A stretch of 64,000 bases of DNA from Dicaeum eximium. Taxonomy: Eukaryota; Chordata; Aves; Passeriformes; Dicaeidae. The translations under genes and the position numbers were made by a program. The notes below the pieces were generated by a model. The model had not been told where the DNA came from, did no database searches, and saw only the letters and a list, made by a program, of their open reading frames with translations. Positions 1 to 12,418 of this stretch are shown piece by piece; position 1 is the stretch's first letter, and each line of letters begins with the position of its first letter. The DNA lies in the NCBI GenBank assembly GCA_013396995.1, contig VWZP01009950.1, positions 62,001 through 126,000 on the forward strand, given 5' to 3'.

Positions 1-642
1 CTTAAAGTCCAAGCCAGTCTGTGCAAGTATTTAACTAAAGCAACCTTCAGCCTTGTACATTATGGAATTGAGTGCTCTCAGGGGCTGATAAAATAGGGAA
101 ATATTGGTAAATAGAATTAAATAAGGAGAGAGAAAATAAACAGGAAGGAATGAAGATACTTCCCAAGGTGAGCTCTGTATTTCATATTGAAGATGGCTCA
201 GAATCATTCACCCTTATTATCTGCAGCTTGTCCTCAAAAAAAACCCCAAACCTTGATGTATTTGAGCATGTGAGATAAAAAGGACTGTGAGTATATACCG
301 GTACTATTTGAACAAGAATATTTGTTTCTGCCTTTTATTTGAGCTATTTAGAAGAAAGGAAGAAAAGAATTGTTTAATGTGAAGTAGTGTGTTATGTGTT
401 TTGACTGTTATGAACAATACACATTTTAGAATGAAAAGCTGTAGAATAGAACAGCATGGTGGGGTAGTGAATTCACTGCTGTGAATTCTTAATGATCATA
501 GAAGGTAAATGCTTTTAGATGGTAGATATTGCTGTGATTGTAGTTTAGGTAAATGGTAGCACAAGAAGGAAAGCATAAGTGAAGTGAGGAAATGGAAACA
601 TGGAATAAAATAAGTAGAATAAATCTGTTTCTTTTCTCCCAG
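1..642 (+). other. SPAG16: 3' end of an upstream SPAG16 intron
   Basis: The stretch is AT-rich with no exon-like open frame on the + strand. It ends in a clear polypyrimidine tract and CCCAG acceptor at 627-642. I see no recognisable mobile element. The upstream exon, expected to end in TG to complete a tryptophan codon (TG|G), lies before the window. Confidence 0.7.
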
Positions 643-780
643 GTATGAACTCATTGAGAGAGGTGTGTTCAGAGTTGATGATGCGGGGCTGGTTCCAGAT
701 GTGTACACTCGCAACCAGGAGCTCGAGACTGAGAATCTGAGCCTGAAGGAAGATCTGGAAAACTACAAATACTCAGTCAA
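643..780 (+). CDS. SPAG16: SPAG16 internal exon A (amino-terminal helical region)
   Basis: The exon is 138 bases: one base completing a codon, 45 full codons, then two bases of the next. It begins with YELIERGVFRV and continues through VPDVYTRNQELETENLSLKED, ending at KYSV before the split codon. In mammalian SPAG16 the corresponding stretch reads YELI...VPDVYTQ...LENEN, so the match is clear despite divergence. The second half has hydrophobic residues at heptad spacing and many E and K residues, as expected of the start of the coiled coil. The acceptor is a pyrimidine tract with CCCAG at 638-642, and the donor GTATGT begins at 781. The first base probably completes W (TG|G), as in the family motif SEWYELI. 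It follows the LisH-like exon that should lie upstream, outside the window. Confidence 0.92.
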
Positions 781-3700
781 GTATGTTATTTGGTTTTATT
801 GAAACTTCTATTTATGGCAGTAGATGGCCAGGTAAAGGAAACCCAAGTACTTAGTGAAAAATAGTAAGTTCCTGTTTGTTATGCTGGCTACACAGACTTT
901 TACTTCTAGGTGACATTTATATTCAAAGTTCAGGTTTTTCTGAGTTCTGTTAGAAATGTAAATCTTAATTTCTTTTATTTGTATTTACTAGGCCAAAAAT
1001 AATTTTCAATATCCAGTAATCATAACAAATTACTACAGAGAATCATGAGAGACTAATAGGTAGAACTAAAAAATAAATTGTTATGTGCATTTTGTATTAC
1101 AGTGCTATAAATTGCAGGTACCACAAACCTTCAGCGTAGGAAAAAGAATCGCTATACATTTATTCTTCATTTTTTAATTACAAAAAAATCTATCACTCTG
1201 GGCCTAGTGGTAATGGGTGTCAGTGTAAATTACCATCATTGATTATACTCATGTGTACATTGTAGTAGTTTATTCTACAAGTCTGCAGTACTTCAGTCAC
1301 GAGAGTTAAAACGCTTGGCCTAAAAAATGGAGAGACGTGGTAATGAGCCCTATGTCACATGGCCTTTTCTGGAGAATGGTGTGTTTGCACATGTGTGTGT
1401 TCATTGAGAATGTACTCTGAAGCTTAATGATGCACTCACTTCAGATTTGCCAGTGTGTGCTTTCAAAATATGGAATTGTGAAGTTATTTCCATCTCTTTG
1501 ATTTTTCTCAGGATTGCTCAAGTTGCTAATTTTCATTTAGGTCGTTCTTTTCTATGAAAAAACCTGAAACTATTCAGATGCTAAATAATCATTGCTGCTG
1601 ATAATGGTAATTAAATTATTTTCTGATTGTAGTGATTTATTAAATTTTAAATTAATGAATTAATTGGGCACAGTCAAGTAGTTTAATAAACAGTGGCAAC
1701 AATCAAGTGAGATATTGTGTAGTCTAAATATAATGATGCATTGGGAGACAGACCATAGAGAAAACATTTCCTTTTTTAATCTGCAGCTTCTTTGGACAGC
1801 GGGTACTCAAAGATTGTGTTTCATCTGAGTGGGGGAGAGTAAGAAGCAGTCATGCAGAGTAAAAGAAGGAAGGACAAAATATGACCCTCATGAAATTTAT
1901 CCTTGACAGTAGTAAATTCAATGAGCTTTATTTTCTTCTTTTTCCCCACCTTTTTTCTCTCTTCCTCCCCCTCTTCACCTCTTCTATGTAGCAGAACGTG
2001 CTGTAACAAAATAACCTGAGTGGATTATGACTTGATAAGAGTTTTCCTGGGTTTGTTGTATTGCTACATGATTATTTAACAGCATAAAGCTCAAACTCAT
2101 TTCACCATGGTCTGAATGAGCTGGGTTTTTCCCATAAGAATATCTTGTTACTCCATGGGGTGCCAGAACAGTTTTTATAGCAGCTGTCTGGTTAAAAGGC
2201 TGAAAGATGACATGATAATGTGCAACCAGGAGCAAGCAGGAGAGGGAAAGGAGTGTCAGTATATTGGGTTGCTACAGGCTCTCTGTTGGATAAAATCCAA
2301 CATTCAAGTTCAGTCCACAAACTGAAATTAGGCCCTGCTTTTTCACACTCTGGTGTTTTTTGGAACCTAAAGTAGCAACACGCTGGTGGCAAACAAATGG
2401 GTCACGTCCCTGGTTTGGTGTTGTGGAGAGGGCACTGAGATCTGGGGCAGTTCTGTGTGACACAGATTCTGTGTGAGCACATCTTGCCCACTGGTGTGTC
2501 CTGTTACACACTGCAGGTATTCTGCATTGTGAAAACACTGCTGAAACCAGATCCCCCCTTTGTCCAGGGGGGACAGGGAGAGCTTTATTTCCATGTTCTG
2601 TCAGCTGTTACTGGAGTGCAGTATAGGCAGGTGTAAAACTTGGTCTGTGCCAGCAGTACTCTGTCACTACTTCACTTTTCAGCCTTTTCATTTCAAATAA
2701 CTTCCAGAGATGTCACTGATACTAATGTTAAAAGTTCAGCATTTATGACATTCATTTAATATACATTGTTTTGAATAGTCAGTGAATTAAATAGTACTAC
2801 TTCTGAAATAATTGAAATGTATGAAATTGAGCATTTTTGCTGTACATACCATGGACTACAATGTTCTTTTATGCCTTTTGGATAAACCCTGGTCATAATA
2901 CTCTATACTAAATCCATTCAGTGTAGTGACTGTTAACAGCATTTTTTCTTGTTCATACATTCAGTAACTTGAGTCACTGCCTTTGCTGTGGTAAAGTAAA
3001 TATTTCAGCAGGAGCCAAAATTACGTGGAGGACAATGTGAGTTTTCAGGTTTTCAGAAAGAATGACTCAGAAAGCAGAATGCCTGAGAGCACGGGAGAAA
3101 TGCTGATTTGGCTGGTTAGAAACCAAGGATTTGTGAGCAAGGAAAGTCCTGTAGTTTGCTCTGTGGATTACTCAGAAAACACTGATTGAGAGCTACAGTG
3201 CTGTGAAATGTATTTGAGGAAAGCTTTCAATTACATTTGGTATTTCTGAGCTTGGTACTCTTGATGGCCATCTTGCAGAAAAGAGATGTTATTTGGGACT
3301 TAGGCAGTATGGGGGCCCAGGATAAATGACTGTAAACCAATTACCTCCTGCTTTAATGTTGTTTAGCAATTGGTGAAAGACATTTAGTGTCTAGAAGCTA
3401 ACTGTAATTGTATTTTGGGTCTTTTAATACAGTATTTACATGATTGCATGCAAGCAGGGGGGCAAATTGAGTAGATTGCAGGCTGTTGGTTAGATTTCAC
3501 TGGTGTTTCATTATTTAAAGAGAAAATTACAGTTAGCTTCATTTCCTCTGTATGACGAGCATGTATTTTTACAGCTTGTGCAACGTCTGAAGGCATCTTG
3601 ATGTCTCTGCATACATTAAAAGAAATAAATATCAGCATAATCTTTTTACTCCAAAACTAAGTATAGTTATTACCCTAAGGTTTAGATACACTACTTATAT

Positions 3701-6361
3701 TTGTTTAAATGATTTCTAAAAATGACCACTGTGTGGTGACAGAAAGCAAAACTAATTTTACATTGGTTTTCCATGTGACAGTAGTTAAAGGGTACCTCCA
3801 ATGTGCTCCCTTTCTTTTATCATGAAGGCTATATTTGAGCCCCAGTTGATTGCTAAGGGGTGTTGTTATCTGCTGAATGTTTGCCTAATGGAAGCATGGG
3901 CTTTCCTCCCAATATGCAGCAAACATTTGTAAATTACACTGAAAATTGTTAACTGTTAAATGAGACTAGTTAATTCTAATTAATTTTCTTCAGTGCTGTC
4001 TGGTCACTTTAATATTCTGGTAACATTCTTCTGAACTGAAAATAGATTGCAATTTCATAGCCATGTTAAACTCTGCTTATCTCATGATGTGAAATCATTT
4101 GAATACCAGATATTTTTGTGTTTTCCTATGCCCAGACCCTGTCTGTTGCCGGTTTCTTTAAACACATGCAGTCAGACAAATGTTGTGTCAGGGTAAGGTT
4201 GTGTGGGTCACAGGGACTGTGAACTTTCTTATTTAAAAACTCTTTAAATGTTTAGGAATTTCTTATCTAGATGGAATCAAATTTGTATCAAGCTTTTGCC
4301 TGAGGTGTGTGTGTGGTTGAGTTCACAGCATCAATTAGGAAGTGTAAACATTTGCAAGTACCTTTCTTTCCTTTTTGTAGGCATGCTCACAGATACATAT
4401 CCAGCTTACAGCCAAAGTAATGGTCAAGATATAAAGTAATCCTGGAAGTCATATTTATTATTTTGGTTAGTGACATTAGCAACAAAATTCTCAGTTCAGC
4501 TCCTGTTTCTGTACCAAAATCTAAGCATTCCTGCACATATTTTTACACTTACACCATGGGAAAAAATAAAGTGCACACTTTCTGTGTTGTGCACCATATT
4601 TAAATGCAGCTGTTTAGTTACATGGTGCATCTAGCATCTTTGCTGCTGAGTGCCATGTAAACTAGATAGAATAAAAGCCTGAAAGTGTATGATTTCTAAA
4701 ACTGTCCTTATTTTAATTAGAATATTAGGGCTACGACTTGTAGCATCTTGGGGAATGTAGTCCCACCTAAATTCAGTGGGATCAGGGCATGTAACTTGCC
4801 TCTGAAAATCCCTACTCGGGTTTGTTGCACCCTGTCTTCTTTTGCTATTTTAACAGAAGTACTTGCTTGAGAGAACTTTAAATTGAGAGACCTGCAGACT
4901 TTGACATGTATCTTCCCTAAAAGAAATGGATATTGGCTTTGCTATGGCTGTAGCAAGATCTTTTATGCTCAGAACAAGCCATCTGCTGAGCTCTGAAGGG
5001 GTAGGGTTTGTATTCAAGGTCTTTATGGCAAATCAGATTTTAAACGTGGTGTCGTGAGGGAGTTGTTTCCCAGAACTGTCCTGAGACCACTGATTCATTT
5101 ACCTCTCCAATGTTTGTAGCAGCCTGAGCAGAATCATTAAGGTGGGCTGGCGCTGCTGTGTTTCCAGCTGGTAGTGTTTGTGCACACAGCAGGATGTGTG
5201 TGCCCGGGGCTGCTGTGGGAGGGCAGCCCTGCCCCTTTCCATGGCCCTGCCAGCTTCCACCCAGAGCTGCTGCCATGAATCCACCGGGCTCTCCTGTGCT
5301 ACAAGCACCAGTTCACACACAGATGTACATATGTTACTATAGTGGTTTGTATAGGTAACAAATAGAGTGCTTGCATATACAGCAAATAGAAATTATTTCT
5401 ATTAGTAAATCATTTCTAGTTAAAATTATTAAATATAATGCACTGGCAGTTATGGATGTTCTTTCTGGACCTCTGATTTTGGCATACTCAGTTTTCATTT
5501 TGGTTTTACCTAATGTTTCAGCTCCGGATGCAGAGGAAATGAGCTTTATTTCTGCAAGAAGCAAATACCTAATTTCAGTGCAAGTTAATTTCAAGCTTCC
5601 TTTACAATTAAACAATTCATCTACTAATCTTTCCTGCCAAATGCATATCAGGAAAGGCAAGAAGAAAATGTACTGAATATATGCAGAGTATTTTCTTTTT
5701 AAGTTTATGAAGCAGAGCATCTCAGGGTGTCCCATGGCTGTATATAGAATGTGCTCAGAGAATAACGGGTTATCAGTATGTTTACAATTAATTTTGAAAT
5801 GGAGTCCTTTTGCTGCCTGCTCTCACATCCAGGGAGCACCTGGGGATAGGTTGCAAACATGATTGAAGAGACCCTAAAACATTTTTGGCCCAACTTTTTC
5901 CAGGAGGTTCTCCAAATTAATCTGCGAGGCAACAATACAAATGTGATGTAAATATTTTTTTAAAAAATCTGTATTTTTAGTATATTATCAGTATTGTCAA
6001 TACACTTTTACACAGAATTTTAAACAAGATAATTGCTTTTTGTACCTACATGAGACTCCTTGTGCTTAACATAAAATTGACCTCAACTCTGAGATTTATG
6101 ATGCCGGAATCCTTATGGATTCTGTCTGAAGGATCTAGGGGAAAAGGAAGAGTACACATGGATTTGAACCTCAGCTGGCAGCAAAAAGACCTCAAAAGTG
6201 TATATTCTCCAGCACAGGTTATACTACCAACAACTTCCAGCTCAGATAGAGTAGACATGTGCAGATCTGAAAATTAATTCCATATGTATTCAGCATACCT
6301 TGATGCAATTCACAGGAGGAGACTAACACTGCAGCCTTGCATTTTCTGTTTTTACACACAG
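781..6361 (+). other. SPAG16: SPAG16 intron, about 5.6 kb
   Basis: The intron has a GTATGT donor and an ACACAG acceptor. It is AT-rich and without an open frame resembling a family exon. Two patches look richer in GC than their surroundings, about 2390-2600 and 5100-5320. I could not assign either to a known repeat, and they may be old degraded elements. No tRNA or structured RNA was recognised. Confidence 0.8.
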
Positions 6362-6469
6362 TAAAGTAGAAGAGGCTCTCATAAAAATGCAAAAGGAACG
6401 AGACTTCCATCGAATGCATCATAAGCGAGTGGTCCAGGAGAAAAACAGGCTGATTTGTGACTTGAAAAG
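6362..6469 (+). CDS. SPAG16: SPAG16 internal exon B (coiled-coil core)
   Basis: The exon is 108 bases and encodes the most conserved part seen here. After the N codon split across the junction (AA|T) it reads KVEEALIKMQKERDFHRMHH and then KRVVQEKNRLICDLK, with AG left for the next codon. In mammals this segment is almost the same; I recall NDLKG where this bird has CDLKR. The charged, heptad-like pattern fits a parallel coiled coil, probably for dimerisation or docking in the central-pair complex (inference). The acceptor is TTTTTACACACAG at 6349-6361, and the donor GTACAA starts at 6470. It carries no stop or frameshift. Confidence 0.96.
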
Positions 6470-7741
6470 GTACAAAATAATTTTAGTTTCTATACATGTA
6501 GCATTAAATAGAATGTTTTGAATTGTTGCCTGATAATAAGATAACACTATGGAATCTGAAATTATTTAGGTATGTCCTGGTAAACAGCAGCTCCATGTGA
6601 CCGTCGTGCCACACAGATCAAAGAATTTCCAATCATTTATTTTTGGTGGATTTTCTATGATGCAATATGCATTAATAAATAGGTAGTATTTCTAATAGTT
6701 GGAAACAAACATGAGTTGTGGTTTTTTTACCCAGATATTTTGCCATAAATTGGTGGTGATTTCTGTTTAGAACCTTTGCCTGTTCTAAGGGTAACTGGTA
6801 TCACACCAAGTTGAGAACCTTTGCATTCCTGATTCTCATAGCTGGCATTTTCTGTCATCTTGAACTTCCAGTAAGAAACTTGCTATGTTGCTTTGGTTGC
6901 AAATAAGCCCAAACTAGTCCATTGATGCTGAGTTATAGTGATTTAATTTCTAAATAGGAGCCAAGTTTAGAATCTTTTCTTTGCACATGTTTATGCCAGC
7001 ACTTGTTTAAAATAACACTGGGGAGAGGCTTACATCTGCAGCTCCAGTTAATTCCCTGAGTTTTGTTCGTGTTGTTATCAATCAGTGCATGCAACAGCAG
7101 CTCCATGGTGTACATCTCCACCCTTGGGATGCATACATGCTGATATAAGAGAGCACTCTGCACTGATTTGTCCTCTGTGACTCAGCATTTTGCAGGATGC
7201 AGTGGTTCTGGAGCTGTTGGTGTCATGTGTTTCTTGTGAGAGATTACAGGTCAGAATCTGAGTTTGTCTGAAAAATTAAAGTGTTTAAGTATTCATGGTG
7301 TAATGTGTAGTGAACAAAGAAATTGGGATCATATTGTGACTGGTTTGTCCAGATGAGGATCTTATATGGTAGTCAGATACCAGCTATAGTTCTTTTTCTT
7401 CCACTGAAATACAATTCAGCTGTAAGAAAACAAATTAGCCAAAATTAATGTGCAGTATACGTATGAAGGATTAACAAGAGGATGAAATTGGATGGATCGT
7501 TTTAAGATGTGACCAAACAGGCTGTGAATCCTCTTATTCATTCATCTGACTTTTTTTTTTTTTTCCTCCTTTGTTGTGGTACTGCTGTTGGTTGGTTACA
7601 TACTAAACATCTTTGCTGTCTCCTCTGTGTTGACCTTTTGGTAATTTTACTCATTTGTTTGGGGAGGGGGAAAGTTATGCAGATATAAATCTCTGATTGA
7701 ACTCATCTGTGAGGAATAAGTTTTCCTCCTCTTGCTCACAG
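6470..7741 (+). other. SPAG16: SPAG16 intron, about 1.3 kb
   Basis: This short intron runs from GTACAA to a strong pyrimidine tract and CTCACAG at 7721-7741. It holds a run of 14 T at 7551-7564 and otherwise ordinary AT-rich sequence. No mobile element was recognised. Confidence 0.8.
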
Positions 7742-7859
7742 GCTGAAGGCACATTATGCATCCTATGAACCAATGCTGAAGCAGCTGTCAGAAAAATACC
7801 AGAATTCACTGACACAGAGAATGTTAACCAGTTTGGAGAGAGACAGAGCAATGGGGCAG
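7742..7859 (+). CDS. SPAG16: SPAG16 internal exon C (end of main coiled coil)
   Basis: The exon is 118 bases: one base completing AG|G (arginine), then 39 codons ending exactly on a codon boundary. It encodes LKAHYASYEPMLKQLSEKY followed by QNSLTQRMLTSLERDRAMGQ. The family landmarks are LKxHYASYEP and MLTSLERD, both of which I recall from mammalian SPAG16. The middle part (LKQLSEKYQNSLTQR) is less like mammals. The donor GTAAAA at 7860 follows CAG, a strong junction. It continues the helical region of exon B, so the two exons probably form one long coiled coil. Confidence 0.95.
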
Positions 7860-9208
7860 GTAAAAATGTAGTGAACACCACTTGCACAGCTGTAAGGAAG
7901 CTTATGGTTTTTACTTTCTACTTTTTTTTACTTTTACAGGCTATTTCTGGTAATCAACTCACTTCTGCAGTATTCTGAATCAGAATATTTTGTGAGTTTC
8001 ATGATTTGGTGAAATACTATCAGTGAAAGTATGTGAAACATGGTGCCACAGAGTAATGGATGTCTGTGTGTACTTGCTCAGTGCAGCTTTACATGAGTCA
8101 GCAGTGTGCAGCAGGTGTGATATTCATACACATTGCCATGCTTCCATCTATGCCTTTGGAAGCAGGTTATTTTAACTTCCTTTATTACTGTTATATATTT
8201 GATTATTTTCCTAAATATACCCAGGAGTCACTTGCTAGTTTAGGAAAAAATACATGAAGAGATCAGAGACAGTTTTTCTGTCTTGAGTGGAATATTTGAA
8301 TATTATTATTTCTTCTCTAATCTTACCTGATGTATAAAAGATATTCTGCCCCTTTGATAGGAAGCAGTATGAGCACAGGTAGGAGGGATGACAGATAGAA
8401 AATTACTTTGCATGTGTTTAAGGAAAAAAGTAGGAAAAAAAAAAAGAAAAAACCTTGCTCCAATGCATTTCAGCAGTAGCATCAATTATATGTGGGTAAA
8501 ATGAGAGGAATTTACCATGCTCACACCCTCTTCTGACAGTCTTTATCTCTCATTTCATCCTTTCCTCTGCCTGCAGTTTTTTCCTCTGGTCACCTCAGGG
8601 CTTACTTACAAAACAGTGAGGTTTGAAATTTCAATAAGGAAAAGAAAATGCCCTATAGAAAAAGAAAGTTTATGCCCATCTGGAGTTCTGCTGAATCAGG
8701 AGTACAAAACATGGAACAGTTCCAATGCTATGACATTTCAGGGGCATGTATATATATATGTAGGACCTCTGCAATTATGAGCTGTGTTCATTCTAGAGCA
8801 ATGAGTTTTTGTAATGCGTAACACCATATTTTGTGATGCTTTGTTGTGATGGAGCTGTAAGTCATATTGTGCCATTAAATTTGAGATCACTGCAGTGACA
8901 GCAGTTCTAAAAGTTGCTGCTGTAGTCAGAGCCCTGGTATTCTGTATGTCTGCATTGTTTTAATAGAGTTGTAAAAGTGTTTTGAGAGATTCTAGGTACC
9001 TTGTGTTCTATTGTGTTGTTGCTCTGGGTCTTTCCAATATCTTGAATTAGGAGTAATGTTCATAACTTAGATGCAATAATCAAGAGTAAAAAATTATAGA
9101 TGGAATTAATGAAGTAAACTAGCGTGAATTCTGTGTGTTGTGAACAGACACTTCAAAACTAATGTTTTCATATTGCTTCCTCTTGTTCTTTCCTCTTTTT
9201 AAAATTAG
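7860..9208 (+). other. SPAG16: SPAG16 intron, about 1.35 kb
   Basis: The intron runs from the GTAAAA donor to an acceptor preceded by a pyrimidine-rich tract and TTAG at 9205-9208. It holds an A-rich stretch near 8425-8452 and a short TA repeat near 8748-8759. No mobile element was recognised. Confidence 0.78.
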
Positions 9209-9278
9209 GTTACAGGTTTGCAAGCTGCATTAGAAAGTTTAGAGTCTGGATATACTAAACAGATCCCTGGGACAAAAG
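9209..9278 (+). CDS. SPAG16: SPAG16 internal exon D (short helical exon)
   Basis: This small exon has 70 bases (23 codons plus one base). It encodes VTGLQAALESLESGYTKQIP and then GTK. It follows the phase-0 junction after exon C so that MGQ joins VTGLQ, which parallels the mammalian string GQISGLQ. The acceptor TTAG at 9205-9208 has a good upstream pyrimidine tract, and the donor GTAAAA starts at 9279 after a G. After GLQ the likeness to mammals fades, as this is the beginning of the variable linker. Only 37 bases downstream a T/G-rich microsatellite begins, which might influence use of this donor (inference). Confidence 0.88.
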
Positions 9279-9315
9279 GTAAAATATTCCCATCACCAGG
9301 CTCAGACTGGCTCTG

Positions 9316-9379
9316 TTTTTTTTTTGTTTGTTTGTTTGGTTTTTTTTTTGTTTTGTTTGTTTGTTTGTTTGTTGTTGTT
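9316..9379 (+). repeat. T/G-rich microsatellite (TTTG)n with T runs
   Basis: Runs of T alternate with repeated TTTG units and end in (TTG)n. It starts 37 bases past the splice donor of exon D. Such U-rich tracts near a 5' splice site can bind TIA-type splicing factors; that role here is inference only. Confidence 0.9.
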
Positions 9380-10955
9380 GATGTGATGCATTTCAAAATA
9401 TGGTCTAACAGTAAATCAAAAATACTTGCACTACATTTTATCAGCTGACCTGGTCTCTGAGCAGCAGTTTTATCATTTGAATATTTTATTCTGTGTATTC
9501 AGTAAGGAGAACAAGACTGTTAAAGGCAACATGGAATATTTGAGTAACTTGGAAGGACTTTGTCCTAGAAATCTATTTTGTGACTGATTCTGTTACTGTA
9601 TCTGCTGATATTCCCTTTTTTGTGTGTGTGCATGTGTTCTTTCTCAGCTCACCCTTCATAAAGCATACATTGTGGTCTGGAAACATTTTGAAATCCTGGT
9701 ATTATGAAATCCAGACTCTCATTTTTACAGAAGATTGCTGAGATTATATAATACCTGCTGGAATGGTATTTGTATAGTACTACATCACTTCCCTGCGTAA
9801 TTTTTACATTATTTTAAACTCCATCAGGAAAACCCTAGCACCTCTGCTTTCCTAAGTAAATGAAGCTCATGGTATCACATTCTCTAATAAGTTTGAACCT
9901 ATTTTTCAATTGCAGCTACATTAGTAGGATAAGTTTCAAAGAAACCAGATTGCTTTAATTCTCCTGAAGATAAGTGGGATGGTGCAAAAGGGAAGTGGTG
10001 AGCTCCATCCTCTGACAACAGAGTATTCCCATGTGAAGGGGATGTGGCACCTGCCTTAGTCATGAGGAGAACTCCCATCAGAGATAACTGTTTACTTGAA
10101 ATGAGACACATATTATACAACTTCAAGTATACAACTACAAATATTATACAACTTCCAGGTGAAGGATTTGTTCCAATTATGGCAACTTCAAAAGCTGTTT
10201 GTTTTGTGGTGGGGTTTTTGGGTTTTTTTTTGTTTGTTTTATTATTTCCATATGTTAAAGCCTAAGTCTCCTTTGGCACTGGTAATATACCACAGGTGAA
10301 AAGCCATTGAATTACCCCAGCCTTTGACAATCAAGCTTCATTAGTTCCCATGTTCATGGAATTACTGCCATTGTTTAAAGTTCCTTTAGAAAACACAAGG
10401 CTGAGAAAAAGAATAGTAGCCACATAAATTTATTCTGGGGTTTTTTTTTGTGTTTGTAGTTGAGTGAAGAGGCTAGGAAGCATTGCCTTCCTTTCCTAGT
10501 AAGATACACTCTGGCTTGAGGATATATAGTGTGGGATCTTCCCCGTGCTCGTGTTTTACAGTGTGGATGCCACATCTGTTTCCTTTCCATATTAAATATA
10601 CTTTCATTTGTTGTTGGATTGTAAAAACCTCTCTGTGGCTGTTCAGTCTTGTTTATTCTCCAGAAATCTTGAGAGCACTTTGCAATACCAAGAAGTGACA
10701 AGCAAGGGAGCCATTTGATAAATAATTATATAAAAAAAACCCTTGTCAGTCTCCAACACAAATTAAGCTCATCAGCCACCCACATGCTTCTACAAGTCTT
10801 AATTTGCTTCATACCTTGGGTATCATAAATTAATCAGTATTTCAATCCATTTTGTTTCAGTGCTTTGTCCTCTAATACTACATAATTTTTATTGTCCTCT
10901 GTAGGTCATACTCATGTCTCAGTGGGTAATATTGTCTCTTTTTAAAATAGTTTCT

Positions 10956-11542
10956 TGCGGTGGTTTTGTGGGTACCACCATAGGCAGGGAACCGACCCCC
11001 CAGGGCCCTTTTGGGGGTAATTCCCTTGTGAGTTCTTGAGCAAGGTGTGAGACACAGGCACAACTCGAGGTTTTCTGTCTTCAGTCTCTGGTTTATTCTT
11101 ATCTTATCTTATGTTTGCCTGAGGACCAGACTTAACATACGAGAAGCAGGGTACAAGAGGAGCAAAATGGCCCCGAGAGTCTCAAACCAAGGCCTTTTAA
11201 AGATATAATATCCAATTGTCTCTTCACACGTATATTGTTTTTACTTTATTACCAATAACTTCTTCTAATCTACATACGTAGCATCCATGTCACTATTATT
11301 CTAAACCAATAACTATCTGCCACCTATACTAGAGAACATGGAGTGGAAGAAGAAGAAGAAGAAGATGAAACCACACCCAAAATCTCCATTTTGGGTCCCT
11401 TTCATTCTCATATTAAATCCTAAAAGTCCTAAACGTTTTGTCTAACACTCACTATTACTATCACTATCATCTATTTCACATTTTATGTTCTAACTCATCC
11501 CAAAGCCTTGGCAGCCTTTGCCAGGGACGAAGGTTAAAAGCA
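10956..11542 (-). mobile_element. Solo LTR of an avian endogenous retrovirus, antisense to SPAG16
   Basis: Read on the - strand this block has the layout of a long terminal repeat. It starts near TGC at 11542, has a TATA-like TTTAAAAGG near 11200, a poly(A) signal (TTTATT on the + strand at 11092-11097), a U5 segment, and an end at CA near 10956. No primer-binding site or coding sequence follows on either side, so it is a solo LTR left by recombination. I see no exact target-site duplication next to these ends, so the borders are approximate. A (GAA)n tract lies inside it at 11346-11365. The style resembles songbird beta-like or class I LTRs, but the family name cannot be given without a library. 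Confidence 0.7.
11346..11365 (+). repeat. (GAA)n trinucleotide tract inside the LTR
   Basis: Six to seven GAA units occur in a row within the presumed U3 of the solo LTR. It is a short purine-only tract, probably grown after insertion. Confidence 0.85.
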
Positions 11543-12117
11543 GTGCTCTCCTGAGGGTCAGAATTTCTTAAAATAGGCAGGGATATATTCCCTGTGTCCT
11601 GGATTCCCACAGTTTCTGCTGCCTACTGAAAGGTGATCATATTCTGTTCCCTTTTGATTTCTTATTAGTGAGAGAGTATAACCCTGAGAAACACGGATTT
11701 CTTGTGGGTACTGGAGAAATGTTCGCTTAATTTTTCTCAAAATTCAGATTGCTGCTGGAGTTGTAAACCTGGCCTGTAAGGAGACTTCCAGCTGCACTTT
11801 TCAGTCTCCTGGGCTGGCTTTGGTGCATTGGGATGCTTGAGTTGGAGGACAGTGCACACCCAGAGTGGCACACGATGCTTGGCCAAGCTGAGCTGGCTCT
11901 CCTGGCAGGTGTGTGCTTTCACTGCAGTGCAGAGGCTGAGGGAAGGAGGAAGGCTCTGCCCAGCAGCAGGGGATTGCCCTTCACTGCTCCTGAGGCTGCA
12001 TTTGTACACAGCCTGACTTGACTGTGGAACACCTGGAATGCTGGTTTGGCTAGAGGGCACTGAGAGTGGCTCTTAATTAGTTTTGGATTTGCTGAACTGT
12101 GAGGTTCTGCAGATCCT

Positions 12118-12418
12118 CTCCAAGAAAGCAGGAGAGGAACTTTTTACAAGGGCATGTAGTGACAGGACAAGGGGGAGTGGCTTCATGCTGAGACATTACA
12201 GGTTTAAATTAGATATTAGGAAGAAATTCCTCCCTGTGAGGGTGGTGAGGCACAGGTTGCCCAGAGGAGCTGTGGCTGCCCCATCCTTGGAAGTGCCCAA
12301 GGGCAGGCTGGACAGGGCTTGGAGGAACCTGGGATAGTGGAAAGTGTCCCTGCCCGTAGCAGGGGGTGGAAGTGGATGAGCTTTAAGGCACCTTGCAACC
12401 CAAACCATTCAGTGATTG
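12118..12418 (+). mobile_element. CR1 LINE 3' end, sense
   Basis: The segment follows the CR1 3' untranslated consensus in order: ACTTTTTACAAGGGCATGTA, GTGACAGGACAAGG, TTAGATATTAGGAAGAAATT, GGTGAGGCACAGGTTGCCCA, TGGAAGTGCCCAAGG, GCAGGGGGTGGAAGTGGATG, and CAACCCAAACCATTCAGTGA at the end. It is truncated at the 5' end, as is usual for CR1. Short open frames crossing it on both strands are not genes. Confidence 0.92.

Noticed and set aside
5371..5735. Open frames of 101 (+) and 132 (-) codons over the same DNA
   Set aside because: Mutual shadows in AT-rich intron; no domain, signal peptide or splice context.
10878..11063. 61-codon - strand open frame within the LTR region
   Set aside because: It lies in the U5 end and flank of the solo LTR and has no likeness to a retroviral gene.
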